In this document: in pieces, positions 7,937 through 16,730 of the stretch
Layout: each line of letters begins with the position of its first letter
Position numbering within the stretch: the stretch's first letter is position 1
Origin: Roseiarcus sp963781895
GTDB taxonomy: Bacteria; Pseudomonadota; Alphaproteobacteria; Rhizobiales; Beijerinckiaceae
Length of the DNA stretch: 64,000 nt
Direction: 5' to 3'
NCBI GenBank assembly: GCA_963781895.1
Contig: CAWAIM010000035.1
Span: 1 to 64,000, forward strand
Program-made: the position numbers and the translations under genes
Notes under the pieces: generated by a model
Databases searched by the model: none
What the model saw: the letters and a program-made list of their open reading frames with translations, nothing else
Told to the model about the DNA's origin: nothing

Positions 7937-9049
7937 TCAGCCGGTTTTTCGCGCGAGTTCCGTCACGATCGCATCCCCCATCTCGCTCGTGGACACGATG
8001 CGGCAGTCGTCGCTGCGGATGTCGGCGGTCCGCAGGCCATCGGCGAGCACGTTGGCGATCGCGGCGTCAAGCCGATCCGCCGCCTCGTTGAGGCCGAACG
8101 AATAGCGCAGCGCCATGCCGAACGAGGCGATCATCGCGATCGGGTTGGCGAGGCCTTTGCCGGCGATGTCGGGCGCGGAGCCGTGGACGGGTTCGTAGAG
8201 CGCCCGGCGCTTGCCGGTCTTGGGGTCGCTGTCTCCGAGCGAGGCCGACGGCAACATTCCGAGCGAGCCGGTCAGCATCGCCGCGACGTCCGAGAGCATG
8301 TCGCCGAACAGATTGTCGGTGACGATGACGTCGAATTGCTTGGGCCAGCGCACGAGCTGCATGCCGAGCGCGTCGGCGAGCTGATGCTCGAGGCCGACGT
8401 CCGCGTATTCCCGTTGGTGGAGGGCGGTCATGACCTCGTTCCACAGCACGCCGGTCTTCATCACGTTGCGCTTTTCGGCCGACGTGACCTTGTTGCCGCG
8501 CTTGCGCGCGAGATCAAAGGCGACCCTGCCGATGCGTTCGATTTCGTACGTGTCATAGACTTGCGTGTCGATGGCGCGCTTTTGCCCGTTGCCGAGATCG
8601 ATGATCTGTTTGGGCTCGCCGAAATAGACGCCGCCGGTCAGTTCGCGCACGATCATGATGTCGAGCCCCTCGACCACGTCGCGCTTCAGCGAGGAGGCGT
8701 CGGAGAGCGCGGGATAGCAAATGGCCGGCCGCAGATTGGCGTAGAGCCCAAGGTCCTTGCGCAATCTCAGAAGGCCCGCCTCGGGGCGAACCTCATAGGG
8801 CACGCTGCTCCATTTCGGGCCGCCGACCGCCGCGAGCAGAACCGCGTCGGCGGCGTTCGCGAGCGCCATGTCGGCATCGCTGATCGCCTGGCCGTGGGCG
8901 TCATAGGCGCAACCGCCGACCAGCCCCTTCTCGATCTCGAACTTCGCCACGCCTGCGCTCGCGAAATGGCCGATTGTCTTTTCGACTTCGGCCATCACCT
9001 CGGGGCCGATGCCGTCGCCAGGCAGCAGAAGGAGCTTAAAGGTCGTCAT
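7937..9049 (-). CDS. leuB: 3-isopropylmalate dehydrogenase
   Basis: Cytoplasmic NAD-dependent oxidative decarboxylase of leucine biosynthesis, converting 3-isopropylmalate to 2-oxoisocaproate (370 residues). The N-terminus LLLPGDGIGPEVMAEV is typical. The isocitrate/isopropylmalate dehydrogenase signature NLFGDMLSDVAAMLTGSLGM is complete, and EPVHGSAPDIAGKGLANP forms the cofactor site. The ATG at 9049 opens the family-typical start MTTFKLLLLPGDGIGPE. It is divergent from holA. The IS6 right end lies only 13 bases beyond its stop, so the insertion probably removed the natural terminator. Confidence 0.96.
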   Translation of the reverse strand: MTTFKLLLLPGDGIGPEVMAEVEKTIGHFASAGVAKFEIEKGLVGGCAYDAHGQAISDADMALANAADAVLLAAVGGPKWSSVPYEVRPEAGLLRLRKDLGLYANLRPAICYPALSDASSLKRDVVEGLDIMIVRELTGGVYFGEPKQIIDLGNGQKRAIDTQVYDTYEIERIGRVAFDLARKRGNKVTSAEKRNVMKTGVLWNEVMTALHQREYADVGLEHQLADALGMQLVRWPKQFDVIVTDNLFGDMLSDVAAMLTGSLGMLPSASLGDSDPKTGKRRALYEPVHGSAPDIAGKGLANPIAMIASFGMALRYSFGLNEAADRLDAAIANVLADGLRTADIRSDDCRIVSTSEMGDAIVTELARKTG

Positions 9050-9254
9050 GGTCGCTTCATCGGTCTCGACAGGAATGGGGTCGGCGAGTGCTAGACGATT
9101 TCCTTTTTGGGCGAAAGCCGTCGTGGGCGCGAAAGTCTCGACATCGAGCGCCGCTCAGGCAAAATGCGCGCTTGGCGCTTGACGGAGGCGCGGGGATGTG
9201 GCCCGACGGACCAGAACGCCGGCCGACAGCCGGAGTTCGGTCGCGAGGCACAGG

Positions 9255-10286
9255 ATGACCGTCGTCAAAAGCGCCGCCGCCGACGGCTTCATTCAAAGGA
9301 TGCCGAAGGATGTCCGCTTCTGCCTCGTTCACGGATCGGACGAGGGACTGACCCATGAGCGGGCGAAGGCCATTGTCCGCAATGCGCTCGCCGGCGACAC
9401 CGATCCGCTGCGGTTCACCCGACTCGAAGGCGACGCCGTCGCTCGCGAGCCGGGCGCTCTCGCCGACGAAGCCTATGCGACCTCGATGTTCGGCGGCAGC
9501 CGGGCGATTTGGATCGACGCGCAGGGCCGCGATTTGCTGCCGGCGTTGGAGCCGTTGTTCGAAAGACCGCCGAGCGATTGCACGATCATCATCAAGGCTG
9601 CGCAGCTGAAGAAGGGAACGGCGTTGCGCAACGCGTTTGAGAAGATGTCCAGCGGGGCTTCGATCGAGTGCTATGCGGACGAGCCGAAGGAACTGGGGTC
9701 GCTGATCGACGCGGCGATGCGCGAGGCGGGGCTCACGATCGCCGCCGACGCCCGGGCGGGTCTGCAGGCGCTGCTCGGCGCGGACCGGCAGACGACGCGA
9801 AACGAGATCGCCAAGTTGATGCTTTACGCGCATGGGCGGTCACGGATTGAGGTCGCGGACGTCGAAGCGATCGTGTCCGACGCCGCTCCCTCCGTGCAAG
9901 ACGAGGTCATCGATCGCGCGCTGCTCGGCGATCTGCCCGCGGTGGCGGCCTATGCCGCCCGTTTCTTCTATGAAGGCGGCGACGTTCAGAATTTGATGAA
10001 TCGCCTGATTGCGCGACTGACGCTGCTGCATCGGCTGCGGCTCGAAATGGATCAGGGCCGGCCGTTCGAGGCGGCCTGTCAGGCGGTGTTTGTCAGGCTT
10101 CCCCAGGCCGCCCGGCGCGCGCTCGGCGATCAGGCGGAGCGATGGACGTCGGAAACGATCGCCCAGCAGTTTCCCGCGGTGCGCGCGGCCAGCGCCCGGG
10201 TGCGGGCCGAGCCTCGTCTGTCCGAATTCCTGGCGACGCGCACTCTGTGGGCGCTCGCTTCCCGCTCCAGCGCCAGAAGGCGCTGA
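9255..10286 (+). CDS. holA: DNA polymerase III subunit delta
   Basis: Clamp-loader delta subunit of 343 residues, which opens the beta sliding clamp during replication. It matches the alphaproteobacterial form, beginning MTVVKSAAADGFIQRMPKDV and containing the clamp-loader AAA+ fold without a Walker A motif (FCLVHGSDEGLTHERAKAI, SMFGGSRAIWIDA) and the C-terminal collar domain. ATG 9255 fits the family start; the frame is open 57 bases further upstream. In many relatives lptE lies just upstream of holA; here the 205 bases up to leuB have no such gene. It converges with parB. Confidence 0.9.
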   Translation: MTVVKSAAADGFIQRMPKDVRFCLVHGSDEGLTHERAKAIVRNALAGDTDPLRFTRLEGDAVAREPGALADEAYATSMFGGSRAIWIDAQGRDLLPALEPLFERPPSDCTIIIKAAQLKKGTALRNAFEKMSSGASIECYADEPKELGSLIDAAMREAGLTIAADARAGLQALLGADRQTTRNEIAKLMLYAHGRSRIEVADVEAIVSDAAPSVQDEVIDRALLGDLPAVAAYAARFFYEGGDVQNLMNRLIARLTLLHRLRLEMDQGRPFEAACQAVFVRLPQAARRALGDQAERWTSETIAQQFPAVRAASARVRAEPRLSEFLATRTLWALASRSSARRR

Positions 10287-10368
10287 ACAACGCCGGGAGC
10301 GCCGGCTTTAGACCATGGATCGCCCTCGAAGGCGTTGATTCATTTATGCTTTCGCGCCGCGCCTGGCG

Positions 10369-11259
10369 TCATGCGGTCGAGGGTCGGCAAAGCCGGCGGC
10401 AGATATCGTCGAGCTGTTCGAAATTTCCGAAAGCGATGCGTATGTCGCCGGCCTCGCCGGAATGTCGGATGGTCACTTTGGCCCCGAGCGCCAGCGCGAG
10501 CTTGTCCTGGAGGGCGAGGGTGTCGGCGTCGACCCTGACGGCCTGTTTGCGCGGCCTGGCCGTCTTGCCCGAATTCGCGCCCAAACGCTCGATGTCTCGC
10601 ACCGTCAGACCGTCCGAGACGATCCGGTCGGCGAGCGCGTCCGGGTCGGCGACCGCGAGCAGGGCGCGCGCATGCCCGGCCGAGATTTGGCCGCCGGCGA
10701 GGAGCGCCCGCGTGTGCTCGGGCAGATTGGCGAGGCGCAGGGTATTGGCGACATGGCTGCGGCTTTTGCCGACGGCGCGCCCGATATCGGCGTGTGAATA
10801 CCCATGGTCGGCGCCCAATTGGGCGTAGCCCGCGGCTTCCTCGAGGGCGTTGAGATCAGAGCGCTGCACATTCTCGACGATGGCGATTTCAAGCGCCTCC
10901 CGGTCGCCGGCCTCGACGACGATGATTGGGATTTCGTGTTGTCCGGCCCGCTGCGCCGCGCGCCAGCGCCGCTCGCCGGCGATGATTTCATACGCGTCGG
11001 CGATCCGGGGGAGGGCGCGAACCACGACCGGCTGGATCACGCCGCGCTCCTTGATCGAGGCGGCGAGTTCGTCGAGTTCCGCGTCGTCGAACCGCCTTCG
11101 GGGGTTGCGCGGATTCGGCCGCAGGAATTCGATCGGCGTCTGCCGGACGCCGTGCGATTGAGCGAACGCGGTCGGCTCTTCGCCGGCGGCCCCGAGCAGC
11201 GCGGCGAGGCCGCGCCCAAGGCGAGGCCGATGGTCGGTTCGTGCGGCTTCGTCGGCCAT
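10369..11259 (-). CDS. parB: chromosome partitioning protein ParB
   Basis: Centromere-binding CTPase of 296 residues that loads on parS sites and spreads to segregate the origin region. The N-terminal RLGRGLAALLG motif contacts ParA. GERRWRAAQRAGQ is the CTP-binding box II, and YSHADIGRAVGKSRSHVANT is the helix-turn-helix that reads parS. The C-terminus is the dimer domain. It lies 35 bases downstream of parA and is surely co-transcribed. Two parS sites in the same cluster (12718 and 14733) are its predicted targets. Confidence 0.95.
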   Translation of the reverse strand: MADEAARTDHRPRLGRGLAALLGAAGEEPTAFAQSHGVRQTPIEFLRPNPRNPRRRFDDAELDELAASIKERGVIQPVVVRALPRIADAYEIIAGERRWRAAQRAGQHEIPIIVVEAGDREALEIAIVENVQRSDLNALEEAAGYAQLGADHGYSHADIGRAVGKSRSHVANTLRLANLPEHTRALLAGGQISAGHARALLAVADPDALADRIVSDGLTVRDIERLGANSGKTARPRKQAVRVDADTLALQDKLALALGAKVTIRHSGEAGDIRIAFGNFEQLDDICRRLCRPSTA

Positions 11260-11294
11260 GAATCCTCAGTCTCCCTTGCTGTCCTTGCGCGCTT

Positions 11295-12140
11295 TCAAGC
11301 GGCGCGCCAACGCCCTTCCCGCTGAATGACTTCGGAAGCGAGCCTGAGATAGGCTTGGCTGCCGGCGCATTTGAGGTCGTACAACAACACCGGCTTGCCG
11401 TGCGACGGCGCTTCCGAAACCCGCACGTTGCGGGGGATCACCGTGTCGTAGACCTTGTCGCCCATGTGCGCGCGCACGTCCGCGACCACCTGTCCGGCGA
11501 GGCTGTTGCGCGGGTCGAACATCGTCAGCACCACGCCATGAATGATCAGCGCCGGGTTCAAGGCGCGTCGGACCTGGTCGACCGTGGTGAGGAGCTGCGA
11601 CAAGCCTTCGAGCGCGAAAAATTCGCATTGCAGCGGCACGATCACGGCGTCCGCGGCCGCGAGCGCGTTGACGGTCAACAGATTGAGCGAGGGCGGACAA
11701 TCGACGAGAACGTAGCTGATCCGTTTGACGTCCTCGGCGGTCGAGGCCGCGAATAACCGCAGCGCGTTGCGTAATTTATAGGAACGGTCCGCCTCGCCGG
11801 AAATCTCCAGTTCGACGCCGAGCAGATCCATGCTCGAGGGCGCGATGGACAGGCGCGGCACGGCGGTCGGCATCATGACGTCGGCGAGGGTTCGCTCGCC
11901 GATCAGCATGTCGTAACTCGACACGACGCGCGATTTGCGATCGATCCCGAGGCCGGTGGAAGCGTTGCCCTGCGGGTCGAGATCAATGATGAGGACATGC
12001 TCGCCGATGGCGGCCAGGGCGGTGCCCAGGTTGATCGCCGTGGTCGTTTTGCCGACGCCGCCCTTTTGGTTCGCCATGACCAGGACGCGCGGGGGCGCTC
12101 CGGGAGCGCGATCGCCGGATGGAGGAGGGGTCGCGGTCAT
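11295..12140 (-). CDS. parA: chromosome partitioning ATPase ParA
   Basis: Deviant Walker-type ATPase of 281 residues that forms the nucleoid gradient moved by ParB-parS. The deviant Walker A is KGGVGKTTTAINLG, the switch regions are in LIIDLDPQGNASTGLG and VLVDCPPSLNLLTVNAL. I chose ATG 12140, which gives a short proline-rich leader before RVLVMANQKGG; the frame is open 90 bases further but that part overlaps rsmG and has no family similarity. It sits 10 bases after rsmG and upstream of parB. Confidence 0.95.
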   Translation of the reverse strand: MTATPPPSGDRAPGAPPRVLVMANQKGGVGKTTTAINLGTALAAIGEHVLIIDLDPQGNASTGLGIDRKSRVVSSYDMLIGERTLADVMMPTAVPRLSIAPSSMDLLGVELEISGEADRSYKLRNALRLFAASTAEDVKRISYVLVDCPPSLNLLTVNALAAADAVIVPLQCEFFALEGLSQLLTTVDQVRRALNPALIIHGVVLTMFDPRNSLAGQVVADVRAHMGDKVYDTVIPRNVRVSEAPSHGKPVLLYDLKCAGSQAYLRLASEVIQREGRWRAA

Positions 12141-12150
12141 GGATCGGATC

Positions 12151-12771
12151 TCAAACGGCGCGAATGCGCAGGATGCCGGCCTTGACGTCGACCGCGCTGG
12201 GAAGGACTTCGACCGCGTAGCCGGGGCCAAGCGTCAACGCCTCGAGTTGGTCTTCAACCGAGCGGCCGCGTGGAAACACCCCGGTCGCTCCTTGCTCCAA
12301 CCACACTCTGGCCAGTTCGAGGGTGGTCGACAAGGGGGCAAAGGCGCGTGCGGTCACGGCATCCACAACTCCGAGGCCCGACGGGTCGATTGTCTCGATT
12401 CGCGCGGCATGGATTTGCGCCGGGGCGCCGGTCGCGCGCACGACTTCGCGCAGGAACGCGCATTTGCGCTTGTCGCTTTCGACGCAGTGAACGAGGGCGC
12501 CCTGGACGCCGACAAGCTGAATGGCGATCACCAGACCGGGAAACCCGGCGCCGGAGCCGATGTCGAGCCATCGTCGGGCGCCCGGAACCAGGGCGGTCAA
12601 CTGGGCGCAATCGGCGATATGGCGGGTCCAGACCGAGGCGAAGCTCGACTCGGAGATCAGGTTGGTGACGGTTCGCCAGCGCGCCAGCAGGTCGACATAG
12701 ACCGCGAGGCGCTGTTCCGTTTCACGTGAAACAGGAACTTGGCGCAGCGCGGTCTGGCGATCGCTTTCCAT
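12151..12771 (-). CDS. rsmG: 16S rRNA (guanine-527-N7)-methyltransferase RsmG
   Basis: SAM-dependent methyltransferase of 206 residues that modifies G527 of 16S rRNA (also called GidB). The SAM motif is LDIGSGAGFPGLVIAI, and the conserved N-terminal VSRET is encoded by a parS site. ATG 12771 gives 14 residues before VSRET, matching relatives. A second possible start at 12822 would overlap the mnmG stop by ATGA and add 17 residues; the shorter form fits the family better. Order mnmG-rsmG-parA-parB is the conserved alphaproteobacterial one. Confidence 0.93.
   Translation of the reverse strand: MESDRQTALRQVPVSRETEQRLAVYVDLLARWRTVTNLISESSFASVWTRHIADCAQLTALVPGARRWLDIGSGAGFPGLVIAIQLVGVQGALVHCVESDKRKCAFLREVVRATGAPAQIHAARIETIDPSGLGVVDAVTARAFAPLSTTLELARVWLEQGATGVFPRGRSVEDQLEALTLGPGYAVEVLPSAVDVKAGILRIRAV
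12718..12733. other. parS centromere site 1
   Basis: CGTTTCACGTGAAACA differs from the parS consensus TGTTTCACGTGAAACA only at the first base, and the 14-bp palindromic core (12719-12732) is perfect. It lies inside the 5' part of rsmG, where it encodes Val-Ser-Arg-Glu-Thr. Location within this gene is known in many bacteria. It is a predicted loading site for the ParB encoded 1.5 kb away and indicates that the chromosome origin is near. Confidence 0.92.
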
Positions 12772-12818
12772 GCGCTCGGCCAAATCCCTCGGCGCAGGGC
12801 TGGGTTGACGCCCGCGCC

Positions 12819-14720
12819 TCATTCGGCCGGCGACGCGGCGGCGATTGGCGAGGGCCGGGCCGCCGCCCGTCTCACGTGCGCTGCGACCAGCGCCAGCGCC
12901 GCCGGCGTCACGCCCTCGACGCGGCCAGCCTGGCCAAGGCTTCGCGGACGCACCTCGATGAACTTCTGCCGCATCTCGTTGGAAAGGCCGGCGAGGCCGG
13001 CGTAATCGAGGTCGTCCGGCAAAGTCATCGACTCGTCCCGGCGATAGCGGGCGACATCCTCGGCCTGACGATCGAGATAGACCGCGTATTTGGCGTCCGC
13101 TTCGAGCCGCCGCGCGAGAGGAGGGGAGATCTGGGCGAGCTCGGGCCACACGCGCGCCAGAGCCGCGATGGAGAATTGCGGCTGAGCCGCCAACTCGAAG
13201 GCCGAGCGCCGGATCCCGTCCTGATTGACCGGCAACCCGGCCGCCAGAAGAACCGACGGGGTGGCGCTCGCCGCGTTGAGCATGGCGCGGGCCGCTTCCA
13301 ACCGGGCGCGGGCGCCTCGGTAGGCGTCCGCCCGTTCCCGGCCGACGCAACCGAGCGCGAGGCCTTTTGCCGTCAAACGCTCATCGGCGTTGTCGGCGCG
13401 CAGCGATAGGCGAAATTCCGCCCGCGATGTGAACATGCGATAGGGCTCGGTGACGCCGAGGGTCGTCAGATCGTCGAGCATGACGCCGAGATAGGATTCG
13501 GCCCGGTCCAGGGTCGCCAGCGACTGGCCGCCCGCCCGGCGCGCGGCGTTGATTCCGGCGAGCAGCCCCTGGGCGGCCGCTTCCTCATAACCGGTCGTGC
13601 CATTGATCTGGCCAGCCAGGAACAGGCCTTCGAGCCGCCGCGCTTCGAGCGTGGGATCGAGACCGCGCGGATCGATATAGTCATATTCGATCGCATAGCC
13701 GGGACGAACGATGCGGGCGCGCTCCAGGCCGGGAATGGTCGCCACCAACGCCCTTTGGGTCTCTTCGGGCAGCGAAGTCGAAATGCCGTTCGGATAAACG
13801 GTCGGATCGTCAATTCCCTCGGGCTCGAGAAAGATCTGATGGCTTGGCCGATCGGCGAAGCGGATCACCTTGTCTTCGATCGAGGGGCAATAGCGCGGAC
13901 CGCGGCCGGAGATCGCGCCGGAATAGACCGCCGAGCGATGGGCGTCGGCCAGAATGATTCTGTGCGTCTCGGCATTGGTGCGGGTGATGTGACAGGGCGC
14001 CTGGGGCGCGGCGAGCGACGTCGTGGTCGAGGAAAAGAACTCCGGCGGGTCGTCGCCGTGCTGGATTTCGAGCGACGCAAAGTCGATCGTCGCGCCGTCG
14101 AGCCGTGGCGGGGTGCCCGTTTTCAGCCTGGCGAGAGCAAAGCCCGCCGTTTCGAGGCTTTGCGCAAGGGAGACGGACGGCTTGTCGCCGTATCGCCCTG
14201 CCGGCCTGCGCTGATCGCCGAGGTGAATGACGCCGCGCAGGAACGTGCCAGTGGTGATGACGACGGCTCGGCAGCGAAGGAGGCGGCCATCCGCGAGCTC
14301 GACCCCGGCGACTTCGCCGTCGCCGGAAACAATGCGGGCGGCTTCGCCCTCGACCACGGCCAGGTGTTCGGCGGCCGTGATCAGCGCCTGCATCGCCTGG
14401 CGATAGAGGCGCCTGTCGGCTTGTGCGCGGGGGCCTTGCACCGCCGGGCCCTTGCGACGATTGAGGACGCGAAACTGAATCCCGGCCGCGTCGGCGGCGC
14501 GCGCCATCAATCCGTCGAGCGCGTCGATTTCGCGCACCAGATGGCCCTTGCCGAGGCCGCCGATCGCCGGGTTGCAGGACATCTCGCCGATGGTGGCGAA
14601 GCGATGGGTCACCAGCGCGGTCGCCGCCCCGCATCGCGCCGCCGCCGCCGCGGCTTCACACCCGGCATGCCCGCCGCCGATCACGATGACGTCAAAGCTG
14701 GTCATGGCGAGACTGGTCAT
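12819..14720 (-). CDS. mnmG: tRNA uridine-5-carboxymethylaminomethyl modification enzyme MnmG
   Basis: FAD-dependent partner of MnmE that installs the cmnm5 group on U34 of certain tRNAs; 633 residues from ATG 14720, or 628 from ATG 14705 (MTSFDVIV), both plausible. The FAD-binding motif VIGGGHAGCEAA is at the N-terminus, followed by MSCNPAIGGLGKGHL, the conserved GTPPRLDG, and the C-terminal AGLSNEMRQKFIEVRPRSLG that contacts MnmE and tRNA. It ends four bases into a possible upstream rsmG start. A parS site lies just upstream of the start, in frame. Confidence 0.95.
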   Translation of the reverse strand: MTSLAMTSFDVIVIGGGHAGCEAAAAAARCGAATALVTHRFATIGEMSCNPAIGGLGKGHLVREIDALDGLMARAADAAGIQFRVLNRRKGPAVQGPRAQADRRLYRQAMQALITAAEHLAVVEGEAARIVSGDGEVAGVELADGRLLRCRAVVITTGTFLRGVIHLGDQRRPAGRYGDKPSVSLAQSLETAGFALARLKTGTPPRLDGATIDFASLEIQHGDDPPEFFSSTTTSLAAPQAPCHITRTNAETHRIILADAHRSAVYSGAISGRGPRYCPSIEDKVIRFADRPSHQIFLEPEGIDDPTVYPNGISTSLPEETQRALVATIPGLERARIVRPGYAIEYDYIDPRGLDPTLEARRLEGLFLAGQINGTTGYEEAAAQGLLAGINAARRAGGQSLATLDRAESYLGVMLDDLTTLGVTEPYRMFTSRAEFRLSLRADNADERLTAKGLALGCVGRERADAYRGARARLEAARAMLNAASATPSVLLAAGLPVNQDGIRRSAFELAAQPQFSIAALARVWPELAQISPPLARRLEADAKYAVYLDRQAEDVARYRRDESMTLPDDLDYAGLAGLSNEMRQKFIEVRPRSLGQAGRVEGVTPAALALVAAHVRRAAARPSPIAAASPAE

Positions 14721-14732
14721 GGACAATGGATC

Positions 14733-14748
14733 TGTTTCACGTGAAACG
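14733..14748. other. parS centromere site 2
   Basis: TGTTTCACGTGAAACG matches the parS consensus at 15 of 16 positions with a perfect core at 14734-14747. It occupies the 44-base gap between mnmE and mnmG. Read leftward it again encodes Val-Ser-Arg-Glu-Thr, in frame with the mnmG start that follows 13 bases later. It is 2.0 kb from the first site. Confidence 0.92.
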
Positions 14749-14764
14749 CCAATCTCGGCGATCC

Positions 14765-16092
14765 TTACTTGCCGACGCAGAGCCGGGAAAAAATCTCGCC
14801 CAGCACGTCTTCCGCGCCGATCCGACCGACCACGCGATCCAGGGCCGCGGCGGCCCGCCGCAGATCTTCGGCGATCAACTCGGGCGCGGCGGCCTCGGGC
14901 GCCAGCGCCGAACACAGAGCCTCGCGCGCGTCCTCAAAGGCTCTTTTGTGCCGCTCGAGCGCCAACAGCGCCGGCTCGCGCGACGACATCTGCTCTTCGG
15001 CCAAATCGGCGATGGCGTCAAGAAGCCGATCGAGGCCTGCGCCGGTCCTCGCCGATATGGCGATCGCCGATTCCGGCGCCGGCGAAGATTCGCTTCGTCC
15101 CGGTCGGCCTTTGTGCGCACCAGCAGCGTCGGACCCCGGGCGATCGGCGCCTGATGGAACGCGCCGTCATCCAGCCACAGCGTCAGGTCGGCGCTTTGGG
15201 CGCGGCCGCGGGCCCTCGCGACGCCCTCCTGTTCGATCGGGTCGTCGCTGTCCCGGATTCCGGCGGTGTCGACGAGGGTCACTGGATAGCCGCGCAATTC
15301 GAGAAAAACCTCGATCGGGTCGCGGGTCGTCCCGGCGAAGGGCGAGGTGATGGCGACCTCGCGGCCGGCCAGGGCGTTGATCAGCGTCGACTTTCCCACA
15401 TTGGGCGGCCCGGCGATGACGACGCTATAGCCATCGCGCAAGCGCTTGGCCGCGCCGGCGCCCGCCAGCGCGCGTTCGATGCGGGCGGCCGCGCCGCGAA
15501 CCGCTCGCCTGACCGTTTCCAGGGTCAGTTCGTCCGCATCCTCGACGTCGGAAAAGTCGATCTGCGCCTCCAGGCGCGCCATCGCTTCGACCAGGCCGGC
15601 GCGGATCGCCTCGCACTCCCGGCGCAAGGCTCCGCCGGCGATGCGTTGGGCTTGGCGCCGCTGCGCCTCGGTTTCCGCGTCGACGAGGTCGGCGAGTCCT
15701 TCGACCGCCGAAAGGTCGATCTTGCCGTTGACAAAGGCGCGCCACGCGAATTCCCCCGGCTCGGCGATGCGCAGGCCGGGGATCGAGGCCAGCGCCTTGA
15801 TCATCGCGACCGTTACCGCCCGGCCGCCAGTCACGCACACCTCCGCCACTTCCTCGCCGGTGAAGCTCCTTGGCGGCGCGAAGCGCGTAATCAAAGCCCG
15901 ATCGATCGGCTCCCGGGACTGAGGATGAAGCAAGGTCTTCAAGGTGGCGCAACGGTCGGGAAACACGGCGCCTGGCGCCAGCGCCTCGAGCGCCGCGGAA
16001 CAGCCGGGCCCCGAGATCCGGAATACGGCGATCGCCGCCCGTCCGACGCCCGACGCCGGCGCGAAAATCGTATCCCGCTCGTTCGCAAACAA
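14765..16092 (-). pseudogene. mnmE: tRNA modification GTPase MnmE, one frameshift near 15086
   Basis: GTPase that works with MnmG on tRNA U34. The N-terminal part (16092 to ~15090) has the family start DTIFAPASGVGRAAIAVFRI, Walker A GPPNVGKSTLINAL and DTAGIRDSDDPIEQEG. After KADRDEAN the frame turns to arginine-rich noise. The proper continuation, AIAISARTGAGLDRLLDAIA to the canonical C-terminal CVGK, is in another frame ending at 14765. Adding one base near 15081-15090 gives a 442-residue protein of normal length (removing two would also restore the frame). The C-terminal Cys-Gly-Lys motif is preserved, so recent mutation or sequence error is likelier than decay. The start ATG is at 16092. 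Confidence 0.88.
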
Positions 16093-16214
16093 GACCGAAC
16101 CGCCTTTGTCGATTTCAGTGGAAGCGCCGGATGGGCCGCGTCAATCCTGCGCGCCGTCGCGCTCCGCCGCGGCGCCCGGCCGAAGCGCCTGTCTCCGGCG
16201 CGCGCTTTTATAGG

Positions 16215-16643
16215 CTATTTCCACTCGGGCGTGCAGACGACGTACTGGTCCGCGATCGCTTCGTGGTCGCCCTGCTTCTCGCGCTGGAAGTACAGATAGC
16301 AAATGCTGAGGCCGCCGGTGCGGTAATCGACGCGGAACACGCCGCCTTCCTGCTCATGGCGGGTGGCGATCAGTCCATATTCGCCAGGCTCCTGCTTGGT
16401 CGCCCCGTCGCCGCCGCGATAACAGCTGGTGACGCCAAACGCCCCGGGTCCGACGTCGGTTCGGCCCGGATTGTGAGCGAATTGGCAGGCGATCACGTCG
16501 CCCGTAAGTTTATCTAGTCGATAGACCAACGACAGATTGATTTGCGGCGCCGCGAGAAACTCAAATTGACCCGCTATCGCGGCCGGCGCCAGGGCGCATG
16601 CCGCGATCGCCGCAAACCCGAACGCCGCAGTCTTGGCCACCAT
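16215..16643 (-). CDS. exported protein of unknown function
   Basis: A 142-residue protein with a clear Sec signal peptide (residues 1-24, ending in APAAIAG). The mature part, about 118 residues, contains three cysteines (DVIACQF, VTSCYRGG, LSICYLY) and a fourth near the end (VVCTPEWK), so disulfides in the periplasm are possible. I do not recognise the family and see no catalytic motif. It stands alone between mnmE and gpmA, both on the same strand, with gaps of ~120 and ~90 bases. Confidence 0.75.
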   Translation of the reverse strand: MVAKTAAFGFAAIAACALAPAAIAGQFEFLAAPQINLSLVYRLDKLTGDVIACQFAHNPGRTDVGPGAFGVTSCYRGGDGATKQEPGEYGLIATRHEQEGGVFRVDYRTGGLSICYLYFQREKQGDHEAIADQYVVCTPEWK

Positions 16644-16730
16644 CGCTCGTCTCCAACGAACCGCGAATCACCTCGGATCAAGTGTAGCCGAGGCGCCCCG
16701 CGAACGGCAAAACAGACCCGAGATCGCCCG

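Noticed and set aside
9050..9254. Search for lptE between leuB and holA
   Set aside because: The gap is too short and holds no lipoprotein signal or LptE-like frame.
10287..10368. Possible terminator between convergent holA and parB (GCCGG/CCGGC arms followed by TTTA)
   Set aside because: Stem of only five pairs and no real T-run; too weak to annotate.
14548..16299. Long rightward open frame (583 codons) opposite mnmE and mnmG
   Set aside because: Arginine-rich translation without any family motif; it mirrors the codon pattern of the genes on the other strand. Long antisense frames are expected at this GC content.
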